NCBI GenBank assembly: GCA_002070185.1
Contig: MWCT01000017.1
Coordinates: forward strand, 1 to 47,823
Source of the DNA: a candidate division BRC1 bacterium ADurb.Bin183
Lineage (GTDB): Bacteria; Sumerlaeota; Sumerlaeia; MWCT01
Direction: 5' to 3'
Length of the DNA stretch: 47,823 nt
Shown: piece by piece, positions 16,460 to 23,503 of the stretch
How positions within the stretch are numbered: the first letter of the stretch is position 1
Layout: every line of letters starts with the position of its first letter
Translations under genes and position numbers: made by a program
The notes under the pieces: generated by a model
Seen by the model: only the letters and a program-made list of their open reading frames with translations
Databases searched by the model: none
Told to the model about the DNA's origin: nothing

Positions 16460-17797
16460 TTATCTCTTGACTCGCATCTTCCCCACGGCGATCCAATGCA
16501 CCAACTGGCGCTGCGAGGGGCAGATGAAGGCGCAGGCACCGCATTCCATACAATCCATCAAACCGTTCTTTAAAAGATCGTCCATATCCTCATTTTCCAC
16601 GCTCGCCGCCAGCAGCGTCGGATTCAACCCCATCGGACATGCCTGCACGCATTGCCCGCAGCGGATGCAAGGGCGATGCTCCATAACCACAACCTCTGCG
16701 GCGGTGATGCCCAATATACCCGACGTCCCTTTGACCACAGGCACATCCAGATACTTTTGCGCCTTGCCCATCATCGGTCCGCCCATAATCACCTTGTTAT
16801 TTTCCTGATCCTCATAACCGCAATAATTCAAAATATCCTTGAAAGGCGTCCCGATGCGCGCAAGAAGGTTCTTCGGATGCCGGATAGCGGGTCCGGTTAC
16901 CGTCAAGACTCGCTCAATGAGCGGCTTATGCAGCGCAACAGCCTCATAAACGGCGAATGCGGTGCCAACATTCTGAACGACGCTGCCCACCTCCATGGGA
17001 AGTTTGCCGCTGGGAACCTCGCGTCCAAGAACGGCATTGATGAGTTGCTTTTCGCCCCCTTCAGGATAACGCGTCTGACAGACTGCGATTGTTACGTCGG
17101 CATAACCCTCCGCTGCCTTGCGCATCGCCTCAACAGCATCCGGTTTGTTATTCTCAATAGAGATGATAACGTTTTGAACTTTCAGAATTTCTTGCATGAT
17201 GCGCATGCCAAGCAGGATGGAGCGCGGACGCTCCAGCATCAAAACGTGGTCGGCGGTCAGATAAGGCTCGCATTCCGCGCCATTCAGGATGAGCGTATCA
17301 ATCTTTTTATCCGGCGGGGGAGAGAGTTTTATATGGGTTGGAAAAGTCGCGCCGCCCATGCCCACAATTCCCGCTTCCCGAATTTTGGAAAGGAATTCCG
17401 CCGACTTGGAAAAATCCACCTCGCAAGGCGCATCCTTGTCAAAAAGCGAAGGCTCAACCCCCTCGATCCATGTATCCGTCCCGTCGCCTTCTATAATGAT
17501 GGACCTGACGCGAGGTCCAAGTGGATGATTGAAATGCTCAATAGCCTTCACCGTGCCTGTAATAGAAGCGTGAATCGGCGCGGAGACCGCCTTGTCGCTA
17601 TCGGCGATTTTCTGCCCCGTTCTGACCGATTCGCCCTTTTTGACAATCGGTTCGCAAGGCGCGCCAAGGTGCATGCTCAAAGGAATCGCCGCCTTTTTGG
17701 GCGCGGCAAATCTCTCAATCGGCAGCCCAGCCGTTCTTTCCTTGTTCTCCAACGGATGCACACCGCCCATCTTGAACGTCTTTAATAAACTTTTCAT
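16460..17797 (-). CDS. rnfC: Electron transport complex subunit RnfC
   Basis: RnfC is the NADH-facing, Fe-S and flavin subunit of the Rnf ferredoxin:NAD+ oxidoreductase, a membrane complex that pumps Na+ or H+. The 445-aa protein starts with the RnfC signature GGVHPLENKE and a biotinyl-lipoyl-like fold. The flavin/NADH-binding region contains GMGGATFPTHIKL and CQTRYPEGGEKQLINAVLGREVPSG (an SLBB domain follows). Two 4Fe-4S motifs lie at the end: Cys377, 380, 383, 387 and Cys416, 419, 422, 426. rnfD, G, E, A and B, normally in the same operon, are absent; an export permease follows instead. The complex is either encoded elsewhere or this is a stand-alone RnfC-like protein. It is divergent from the Rrf2 regulator. 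Confidence 0.9.
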   Translation of the reverse strand: MKSLLKTFKMGGVHPLENKERTAGLPIERFAAPKKAAIPLSMHLGAPCEPIVKKGESVRTGQKIADSDKAVSAPIHASITGTVKAIEHFNHPLGPRVRSIIIEGDGTDTWIEGVEPSLFDKDAPCEVDFSKSAEFLSKIREAGIVGMGGATFPTHIKLSPPPDKKIDTLILNGAECEPYLTADHVLMLERPRSILLGMRIMQEILKVQNVIISIENNKPDAVEAMRKAAEGYADVTIAVCQTRYPEGGEKQLINAVLGREVPSGKLPMEVGSVVQNVGTAFAVYEAVALHKPLIERVLTVTGPAIRHPKNLLARIGTPFKDILNYCGYEDQENNKVIMGGPMMGKAQKYLDVPVVKGTSGILGITAAEVVVMEHRPCIRCGQCVQACPMGLNPTLLAASVENEDMDDLLKNGLMDCMECGACAFICPSQRQLVHWIAVGKMRVKR

Positions 17798-17881
17798 GGA
17801 TTTATTCTTTCAGAAAACATAATATTTTTTATCTTACTGATGGAACTGCCGCACTTCTGTCAAGAAAAGACAAAAAAACAG

Positions 17882-17911
17882 TTGACACAAAAAGACAATC
17901 TACACTATTAC
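17882..17911 (+). promoter_or_regulatory. Candidate promoter of the Rrf2-cysK operon
   Basis: A perfect -35 box TTGACA (17882-17887) is followed after 18 nt by TATTAC (17906-17911), a fair -10. The palindrome at 17907-17929 overlaps the -10 box and the expected start site, the usual place for a repressor. Confidence 0.5.
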
Positions 17912-17929
17912 TATTATATTAATAGTAAT
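17907..17929. promoter_or_regulatory. Perfect 10-3-10 palindrome, probable Rrf2 operator
   Basis: ATTACTATTA and TAATAGTAAT flank a TAT centre with no mismatch. The site is 45 nt upstream of the Rrf2 gene start and overlaps the -10 region. Rrf2-family dimers bind dyads of this size, so autoregulation of the whole sulfur/Fe-S operon is the natural reading. It is AT-rich, so a search for further copies in the genome is needed to raise confidence. Confidence 0.65.
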
Positions 17930-17974
17930 TGATGAGTTGTTGATTGAAAGAAAAATTTTTTAAGGTGTGCGGAA

Positions 17975-18412
17975 TTGAAACTCTCAACACGAAGCAGATA
18001 TGGAACACGTTTCATGATGGAGCTTGCCCTGCATTACGGCGAAGGTCCTATCTACCTTAAGGAGATAGCGCGAAGGCAGAATATCCCCGATAAGTATCTC
18101 GGCAATTTAATCCTCCCGCTCAAAACGGCAGGGCTGATTCGCGCCGAACGCGGCGCGCATGGCGGATACTACCTCGCGCGTAAACCGGATGAAATTACAA
18201 TGAAAGATGTGGTGGAAGCCTTGGAAGGTTCTTTATCGCTGGTGGAATGCGTGGAAACACCGGGAGCCTGTTCCCGCTCCGCCGATTGCCCCAGCCATGA
18301 CCTCTGGTCTGCCGTTTCAGAAAATATGGCAAGCACGCTTCAATCCATTACGCTGAAACAATTTGCGGAAAAACACAAGAATAAAACGCCGGAATCAATT
18401 TATTATATTTAA
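17975..18412 (+). CDS. Rrf2/IscR-family transcriptional regulator
   Basis: This 145-aa DNA-binding protein is the first gene of the sulfur/Fe-S block. The start MKLSTRSRYGTRFMMELALHY and the winged helix IYLKEIARRQNIPDKYLGNLI with GLIRAERGAHGGYYLARKPDEIT are typical of the family. Three cysteines in residues about 90-105 (CVETPGAC then SRSADC, spacing C-x6-C-x5-C) resemble the 2Fe-2S ligands of IscR, unlike CymR, which lacks them. The start is a TTG with AAGGTG upstream. Its likely role is to sense Fe-S or cysteine status and to control itself and the genes behind it through the palindrome at 17907-17929. It is 15 nt from cysK. Confidence 0.9.
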   Translation: MKLSTRSRYGTRFMMELALHYGEGPIYLKEIARRQNIPDKYLGNLILPLKTAGLIRAERGAHGGYYLARKPDEITMKDVVEALEGSLSLVECVETPGACSRSADCPSHDLWSAVSENMASTLQSITLKQFAEKHKNKTPESIYYI

Positions 18413-18427
18413 CGGAGGGAAAATTAA

Positions 18428-19354
18428 ATGGCAAAAATCGCAAACAACATCCTCGAACTGGTGGGGAACACCCCGCTGGTTCGCCTCAATAGACTCACAC
18501 AAGGGCTGCCCGCTACCGTTGCCGTCAAACTGGAATCATTCAATCCCGCCTCCAGCGTCAAAGAACGCATTGCCGTTTCTATGATTGAGGACGCAGAACA
18601 GCGCGGTCTGATAAACAAAGACACTATCATCATCGAACCGACCAGCGGCAACACCGGCATCGGTCTTGCTTTTGTCTGCGCAACAAAAGGATATAAACTC
18701 ATCCTCACAATGCCGGACACCATGTCCATTGAGCGGAGGATGCTCATTAAAGCCTTTGGCGCAAAAGTGATTTTGACAGAGGGTGCAAAAGGCATGACCG
18801 GCGCGGTGGAAAAGGCGCGCGAACTTGCCAAAGAATTTCCCAATTCATACATTCCGCAGCAATTCAGCAACCCCGCCAACCCTGCAATTCACCGCAAGAC
18901 AACGGCGGAGGAAATTTGGCGCGATACGGACGGCAAGGTTGATATCATTGTTGTGGGCGTTGGAACCGGCGGCACAATTACAGGCATTGCCGAGGCTCTC
19001 AAACCTCGCAAGAAATCGCTGAAAATAATCGCCGTCGAACCCGCCGCCTCGCCCGTCCTTTCCGGCGGCGAACCCGGTCCGCACAAGATTCAAGGCATTG
19101 GCGCGGGATTCGTCCCCGATGTCCTCAAAAGCGAACTGCTTGACGAAATTGTCGTTGTGTCAAACGAGGATGCGGGCAACACGGCTCGGCGTCTGGCAAA
19201 GGAAGAGGGGTTGTTTGTCGGCATTTCATCCGGCGCGGCGGCGTGGGCGGCGATTCAGAGCGCCAAACGAGAGGAAAATAAAGGCAAACTTATTGTGGCG
19301 ATTATGCCGGATACGGGCGAACGATACCTAAGCACGTGGTTGTTTCAAGAGTAA
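18428..19354 (+). CDS. cysK: Cysteine synthase A (O-acetylserine sulfhydrylase)
   Basis: CysK makes L-cysteine from O-acetylserine and sulfide. The 308-aa fold-type II PLP enzyme has Lys45 in [11 protein letters not shown], the substrate loop [12 protein letters not shown], and the phosphate-binding loop [10 protein letters not shown] near 180. The segment [14 protein letters not shown] and the [10 protein letters not shown] motif near the end are typical of CysK. The ATG has GGAGGG upstream. It sits 15 nt after the Rrf2 gene and shares a pathway with cysE further along. The C-terminal [14 protein letters not shown] is the usual CysK ending. Confidence 0.95.
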   Translation: MAKIANNILELVGNTPLVRLNRLTQGLPATVAVKLESFNPASSVKERIAVSMIEDAEQRGLINKDTIIIEPTSGNTGIGLAFVCATKGYKLILTMPDTMSIERRMLIKAFGAKVILTEGAKGMTGAVEKARELAKEFPNSYIPQQFSNPANPAIHRKTTAEEIWRDTDGKVDIIVVGVGTGGTITGIAEALKPRKKSLKIIAVEPAASPVLSGGEPGPHKIQGIGAGFVPDVLKSELLDEIVVVSNEDAGNTARRLAKEEGLFVGISSGAAAWAAIQSAKREENKGKLIVAIMPDTGERYLSTWLFQE

Positions 19355-19356
19355 TT

Positions 19357-19380
19357 AATCCTCCTGTGGCGGATTGGAAA
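19357..19380. repeat. Degenerate copy of the extragenic palindrome
   Basis: This intergenic unit, AATCCTCCTG then TGGCGGATTGGAAA, matches the fabD-fabG palindrome unit at 12347-12370 at about 19 of 24 positions. The dyad is imperfect here. It lies directly after the cysK stop and before metY. Confidence 0.5.
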
Positions 19381-19404
19381 TAGGCATTTTTTAAGGAGAA
19401 TAAA

Positions 19405-20685
19405 ATGAACCATAAAATTGAAACCTTGGCGCTTCATGCGGGACAGGAGCCGGATCCGGCAACGCTTTCAAGAGCCGTGCCGGTTTATCGCACAAGTTCA
19501 TATATTTTCAAAAGCGCCTCCCATGCGGCGGATCTTTTCAGCTTGAAGGAGATGGGAAACATCTATACACGCATCATGAATCCCACTCAAGATATTCTTG
19601 AAAAACGCGTGGCGGCGCTCGAAGGCGGAGCCGCAGCCCTTGCTCTTTCCTCTGGAACCTCCGCCATATTTTATTCCGTGATTAACATCTGCGCGGCGGG
19701 GGATGAAATCGTTTCCGCAAACAACCTCTATGGCGGGACTTTCACCATGTTCAATAACATCCTGCCGCAATTCGGCATCAAAACTCATTTTGTTGACCCG
19801 CTGAATTCGGAAAATTTTGACAAAGCCATCACGCCCAAAACGCGCCTCCTCTTCATTGAAACCATCGGCAATCCGGCGTTGGATTTCACGGACATCCGCG
19901 CCGTGGCGGACATCGCCCACGCCCATAACCTCCCCCTGCTTGTGGATTCAACGTTCACAACGCCTTATCTTTTGCGCCCAATCGAACACGGAGCGGATGT
20001 CGTGATACACTCATTGACCAAGTGGCTGGGCGGGCATGGCGCCGGCATCGGCGGCATCGTGGTGGATTCGGGAAAGTTCGACTGGACGAATGAAAAATTC
20101 ACCCTTTATAATCAGCCGGAGGGCAGTTATCATGATTTGCGATTTGCCCATGATTTGGGCGATTTGAATCCCGTCGCCTTTATTATGCGGATGAGGCTTG
20201 TGCCGCTGCGCAATCTGGGCGCGTGCATCTCGCCCGATAACTCATGGATATTCCTGCAAGGAATTGAAACGCTTCCTCTGCGGATGGAGCGCCACAGCCA
20301 GAACGCGCTTGCCGCGGCGCAATATCTGAAAAACCACAAAAAGGTAGATTGGGTGCGCTATCCAGGTCTGCCGGATGACCCGGCAAGTCCGGTAGCGTCC
20401 CGCTATCTGAAAAATGGATTTGGCGGCATGGTCGTATTCGGCGTAAAGGGCGGGCGTGCGGCTGGGGAAAAATTCATAAACAGCCTGCGCCTTTTTTCCC
20501 ATCTTGCCAATGTGGGCGACGCCAAATCGCTGGCGATTCATCCCGCAAGCACAACCCATTCTCAGCTGACGGAACAAGAACAGCGCGCGGGCGGCATCAA
20601 GCCCGAACTGGTGCGTCTTTCCATCGGAATCGAACATATTGACGATATAACAAGCGACCTTGAGCAGGCGTTAAATCAAATTTAA
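19405..20685 (+). CDS. metY: O-acetylhomoserine sulfhydrylase
   Basis: MetY condenses O-acetylhomoserine with sulfide to homocysteine, giving direct sulfhydrylation to methionine. The 426-aa protein is a Cys/Met-metabolism PLP enzyme. The start [28 protein letters not shown], the ExxGNP motif [10 protein letters not shown] and the PLP Lys206 in [16 protein letters not shown] are characteristic. The length and the segment [15 protein letters not shown] separate it from shorter cystathionine synthases and lyases. A TAAGGAG site precedes the ATG. Together with cysK it gives the cell two sulfide-fixing routes in one operon. Confidence 0.93.
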   Translation: MNHKIETLALHAGQEPDPATLSRAVPVYRTSSYIFKSASHAADLFSLKEMGNIYTRIMNPTQDILEKRVAALEGGAAALALSSGTSAIFYSVINICAAGDEIVSANNLYGGTFTMFNNILPQFGIKTHFVDPLNSENFDKAITPKTRLLFIETIGNPALDFTDIRAVADIAHAHNLPLLVDSTFTTPYLLRPIEHGADVVIHSLTKWLGGHGAGIGGIVVDSGKFDWTNEKFTLYNQPEGSYHDLRFAHDLGDLNPVAFIMRMRLVPLRNLGACISPDNSWIFLQGIETLPLRMERHSQNALAAAQYLKNHKKVDWVRYPGLPDDPASPVASRYLKNGFGGMVVFGVKGGRAAGEKFINSLRLFSHLANVGDAKSLAIHPASTTHSQLTEQEQRAGGIKPELVRLSIGIEHIDDITSDLEQALNQI

Positions 20686-20696
20686 GGGGGTGCATC

Positions 20697-21374
20697 GTGT
20701 TTAATATAATCAAGGAGGATATCCAAAACGTTTTTGAAAAAGACCCGGCAGCGCGCAGCCGACTTGAAGTCCTGACTTGTTATCCCGGGCTGCACGCCAT
20801 CTGGCTGCACCGCATCGCCCATTATTTTTGGAAGAACGGTTTTCGGTGGCTGCCCCGTTTTATTTCCCACTGCAACAGGTTTTTAACGGGAATAGAAATC
20901 CATCCCGGCGCAACCATCGGACGCCGTTTCTTCATAGATCACGGCATGGGCGTTGTGATTGGCGAAACGACAGAGATTGGCGAGGATTGCACGCTTTATC
21001 AGGGAATCGTTCTCGGCGGCACAACTTTAGAAAAAAAGAAAAGGCACCCAACATTAGGCAATAATGTCACCATCGGCTCCGGCGCCATTGTCCTCGGCGC
21101 CATCATACTTGGCGACGGCTGCAAAATCGGCGCAGGCTCGGTTATCATCCGCGACGTGCCCCCGGGAGCAACCGCTATCGGCGTTCCCGGACGCATCGTG
21201 GGCGCAGAGCCTCCCGACCATAAGCAGGACCTTGCACACAATAAACTCCCCGACCCCGTTGCGGAAGCCATTCGCTACTGGGCGGTGCAGCAAAGCAAAC
21301 TCGAAGAACGAATCGCGCTTCTTGAGGACATGCTCAAAGAATCCGATGCGAACAAAGATGAAAAGCGAAAATAA
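20697..21374 (+). CDS. cysE: Serine O-acetyltransferase
   Basis: CysE acetylates serine from acetyl-CoA to make the O-acetylserine used by CysK. The 225-aa protein begins at GTG 20697 behind AAGGGGGTG, 11 nt after the metY stop. The N-terminal helical part contains [26 protein letters not shown] with the catalytic His and Asp region. The left-handed beta-helix of hexapeptide repeats runs from [28 protein letters not shown] to the loop after [29 protein letters not shown]. The C-terminal helix is longer than in the minimal EpsC type. It probably binds CysK through its tail, as in the known cysteine synthase complex, but the typical terminal Ile is absent. Confidence 0.93.
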   Translation: MFNIIKEDIQNVFEKDPAARSRLEVLTCYPGLHAIWLHRIAHYFWKNGFRWLPRFISHCNRFLTGIEIHPGATIGRRFFIDHGMGVVIGETTEIGEDCTLYQGIVLGGTTLEKKKRHPTLGNNVTIGSGAIVLGAIILGDGCKIGAGSVIIRDVPPGATAIGVPGRIVGAEPPDHKQDLAHNKLPDPVAEAIRYWAVQQSKLEERIALLEDMLKESDANKDEKRK

Positions 21375-21382
21375 TTGAATAT

Positions 21383-21398
21383 TGACAAAGATTTGTCA
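21383..21398. promoter_or_regulatory. Perfect 7-2-7 dyad upstream of the DUF1858 gene
   Basis: TGACAAA and TTTGTCA flank a GA centre. The left arm overlaps a TTGACA (21382-21387) that could be a -35 box, but no good -10 lies 16-18 nt further on. It sits in the 75-nt gap after cysE and may control the DUF1858-iscS-iscU part separately. Confidence 0.45.
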
Positions 21399-21449
21399 TG
21401 CGATGAAAACCGAACTTAATAATTTTAATTTATTCTGGAGGAATAAAAA

Positions 21450-21701
21450 ATGTCAGAAAAAATTACCGAAGATACACTCTTAGGCGATATCATGAAAAGA
21501 CCCAATGCGGCTAAAACTCTGAGCAAGTTTCGACTGCCCTGCGTCAGCTGCCCCATGGCAGCTCTGGAAATGGGCATCCTGAAAATCGGCGACGTCTCCA
21601 GAATGTATGGAGTTGATTTGAAGGGACTCCTTGCCGAATTGAATGGCGAAACCCCCGAAGAAAAAAAATCCGGCGGATGTTCTTGTTGCGGCGGCTGCTA
21701 A
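21450..21701 (+). CDS. DUF1858 redox-disulfide protein with Cys-rich tail
   Basis: The 83-aa protein is a DUF1858 domain, called the hybrid-cluster-associated redox disulfide domain. Residues 1-70 follow the family plan: TLLGDIMKRPNAAKTLSKF, then the paired cysteines in LPCVSCPMAALEMG near residues 30-33, then MYGVDLKGLLAELN. The last residues, CSCCGGC, add four more cysteines, suitable for metal or cluster binding and uncommon in the bare domain. A strong TGGAGGA site precedes the ATG. Its place between cysE and iscS suggests a redox or sulfur-carrier role in cluster assembly; this is inference. Confidence 0.85.
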   Translation: MSEKITEDTLLGDIMKRPNAAKTLSKFRLPCVSCPMAALEMGILKIGDVSRMYGVDLKGLLAELNGETPEEKKSGGCSCCGGC

Positions 21702-21739
21702 TATTTCCGCTCGGCGTTGATGCCTCGATTATTATCCGT

Positions 21740-21758
21740 CAATAACCCTTTGTTATTG
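21740..21758 (+). promoter_or_regulatory. Hairpin next to the iscS ribosome binding site
   Basis: CAATAAC and GTTATTG form a perfect 7-bp stem with the loop CCTTT. The ribosome binding site GGGGAGG starts at the last base of the stem, 15 nt before the iscS ATG, so the fold could change ribosome access or protect a processed end. It has no T-tract, so it is not a terminator. Confidence 0.4.
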
Positions 21759-21772
21759 GGGAGGTTCAAACC

Positions 21773-22939
21773 ATGTCCAATATCATCTACCTTGACCACA
21801 ACGCCACAACGCCGGTGGATTCAGAAGTGCGCGATGCGATGCTTCCTTTCCTGGGCGATAATTTTGGGAACCCTTCCAGCATTTATGCCCACGGACGGGA
21901 GGCGCGTCAGGCGGTCGGCGCCGCTCGCGAAAAAGTGGCAAAACTCATCAACGCCCAGCCGGAGGAAATTATCGTCACATCCGGCGGCACGGAGGCGGAT
22001 AATCTTGCCATAAAGGGCGTTGCTTTTGCCCTGCGCGAAAAAGGCAACCACATCATCACATCCGCCATTGAGCATCATGCCGTGTTGAAATCTTGCAAAT
22101 GGCTGGAAAAACAAGGTTTTGCTGTCAGCTATATCGGCGTGGACAGAGATGGCATCATTAACATTGAAGAACTGCGTCAAACCATCACGGATAAAACCAT
22201 CCTCATCACGGTGATGCACGCCAATAATGAAACAGGCGCCATTCAGCCGATTGCAGAAATTTCCCGCATCGGCAAAGAGAGAGGCATCGCGGTGCATACC
22301 GATGCCGTCCAAAGCGTCGGCAAAATACCTGTCAACGTTGCGGACTTGGGTGTAAACCTGCTCTCCCTTTCAGGACACAAAATTTATGGACCCAAAGGCG
22401 TTGGCGCGCTCTTTATTAAAAAAGGAACAAGGATGATGAGCCTTTTTCATGGCGGCTCGCACGAATGGAATCGCCGCGGGGGAACTGAAAACGTGCCCGG
22501 CATTATCGGGCTTGGAAAAGCGGCGGAGCTCGCCTTGATGAAAAGCCATGCCGATGCCGAACGCGAGCGCAGCCTGCGCAACCGCCTCCTGAATGGAATT
22601 AAAGAGAACGTTCCTGATATTATTGTGGCAACCAACCCCGAAAAATCCATCCCCAATACATTGATGATTTGCGTCAAATGGGTGGAGGGGGAGGCGATTC
22701 TGCTCCATTTGGATGCCCTCGGCATCGAAGTCTCTTCCGGCTCCGCCTGCACCTCCGGCTCGCTTGACCCCTCGCACGTACTTCTGGCGATGGGAGTGCC
22801 TGTGGAAACAGCGCATGGCTCGGTGCGGTTCAGCCTCGGGCGAACCACAACGGCGGCGGAAATTGACCGCGTCATCGAAACATTCCCCGCAATCATTCGC
22901 AATCTGCGCGCCATGTCGCCCGAAACCCCGGTTCAATAA
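21773..22939 (+). CDS. iscS: Cysteine desulfurase, NifS/IscS type
   Basis: The enzyme takes sulfur from cysteine, leaving alanine, and passes it as persulfide to the scaffold protein. The 388-aa class V PLP enzyme has YLDHNATTPVD at the start, the HAN NETG region (MHANNETGAIQPI), PLP Lys203 in SGHKIYGPKGVGALF, and the catalytic Cys326 in SSGSACTSGSLDPSHVL, a mobile loop typical of NifS/IscS rather than SufS. The length agrees. iscU follows after 12 nt. It is one of two PLP sulfur enzymes drawing on the cysteine made by the first half of the operon. Confidence 0.95.
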   Translation: MSNIIYLDHNATTPVDSEVRDAMLPFLGDNFGNPSSIYAHGREARQAVGAAREKVAKLINAQPEEIIVTSGGTEADNLAIKGVAFALREKGNHIITSAIEHHAVLKSCKWLEKQGFAVSYIGVDRDGIINIEELRQTITDKTILITVMHANNETGAIQPIAEISRIGKERGIAVHTDAVQSVGKIPVNVADLGVNLLSLSGHKIYGPKGVGALFIKKGTRMMSLFHGGSHEWNRRGGTENVPGIIGLGKAAELALMKSHADAERERSLRNRLLNGIKENVPDIIVATNPEKSIPNTLMICVKWVEGEAILLHLDALGIEVSSGSACTSGSLDPSHVLLAMGVPVETAHGSVRFSLGRTTTAAEIDRVIETFPAIIRNLRAMSPETPVQ

Positions 22940-22951
22940 AAGGAGAACCCT

Positions 22952-23347
22952 ATGCAACTATATACGGAAAAAGTTATCGAAACTTTTATGAATCCCCAAA
23001 ATGTGGGACGCATGCCGGATGCCGACGGCATCGGCAAGGTGGGCAATGCCCAATGCGGCGACATCATGCAAATATTCATCAAGGTTAAGGACAACGTTAT
23101 TTATGATATTAAATTTCTGACGCTCGGATGCGCGGCGGCAATCGCCACCTCCTCCATCGCCACGCAGATGGTTAAAGGCAAAACGATTGAAGAGGCTTTG
23201 AAGATAACAAACAAGGAAGTTGTCAATGCTTTAGGGGGGCTGCCGCCGGAAAAACACCATTGCTCCGTCCTTGCCGAGGATGGCATCCGCGCCGCCATCG
23301 AGGATTATCTCAGCAAACACCCCGAGCATAAAGCCAGCAAATCTTAA
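22952..23347 (+). CDS. iscU: Fe-S cluster assembly scaffold IscU/NifU N-terminal type
   Basis: IscU holds nascent 2Fe-2S clusters. The 131-aa protein has the three ligand cysteines Cys35 (GNAQCGDIM), Cys60 (TLGCAAAIATSS) and Cys104 (KHHCSVLAEDG). The LPPEKHHCS segment matches the LPPVK chaperone-binding motif with V changed to E, close to archaeal and clostridial NifU-like scaffolds. An AAAGGAG site precedes the ATG, 12 nt after iscS. No hscA, hscB or fdx follows, so this is the minimal IscS-IscU pair common in anaerobes. Confidence 0.94.
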   Translation: MQLYTEKVIETFMNPQNVGRMPDADGIGKVGNAQCGDIMQIFIKVKDNVIYDIKFLTLGCAAAIATSSIATQMVKGKTIEEALKITNKEVVNALGGLPPEKHHCSVLAEDGIRAAIEDYLSKHPEHKASKS

Positions 23348-23445
23348 AAAAAATAAGCCGCGTGCTCCCAAAAAAATCCATATTTTGCCATTGACCACAC
23401 GGCACATTTATTCAGAAAAAAAATTTTTACGTTGAAATAAAATAA

Positions 23446-23461
23446 AAATCGCCGGCGATTT
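23446..23461. repeat. Perfect 16-nt palindrome upstream of the beta-helix protein
   Basis: AAATCGCC joins GGCGATTT with no spacer, 42 nt before the GTG of the secreted beta-helix gene, in an otherwise AT-rich gap. It could be an operator. It has no loop, so it is not a good terminator for iscU. Confidence 0.4.
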
Positions 23462-23503
23462 GGTTTCACGCCTTTCGCCCGATATGATTAAAAAAGGTTC
23501 CAA

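Noticed and set aside
16652..17785. Plus-strand frame of 377 codons opposite rnfC
   Set aside because: It is fully antisense to rnfC, whose cysteine motifs and signatures are intact.
23348..23440. Terminator after iscU from the GCCGCGTG / CACACGGC pair
   Set aside because: The arms are imperfect and over 30 nt apart with no T-tract on the plus strand.
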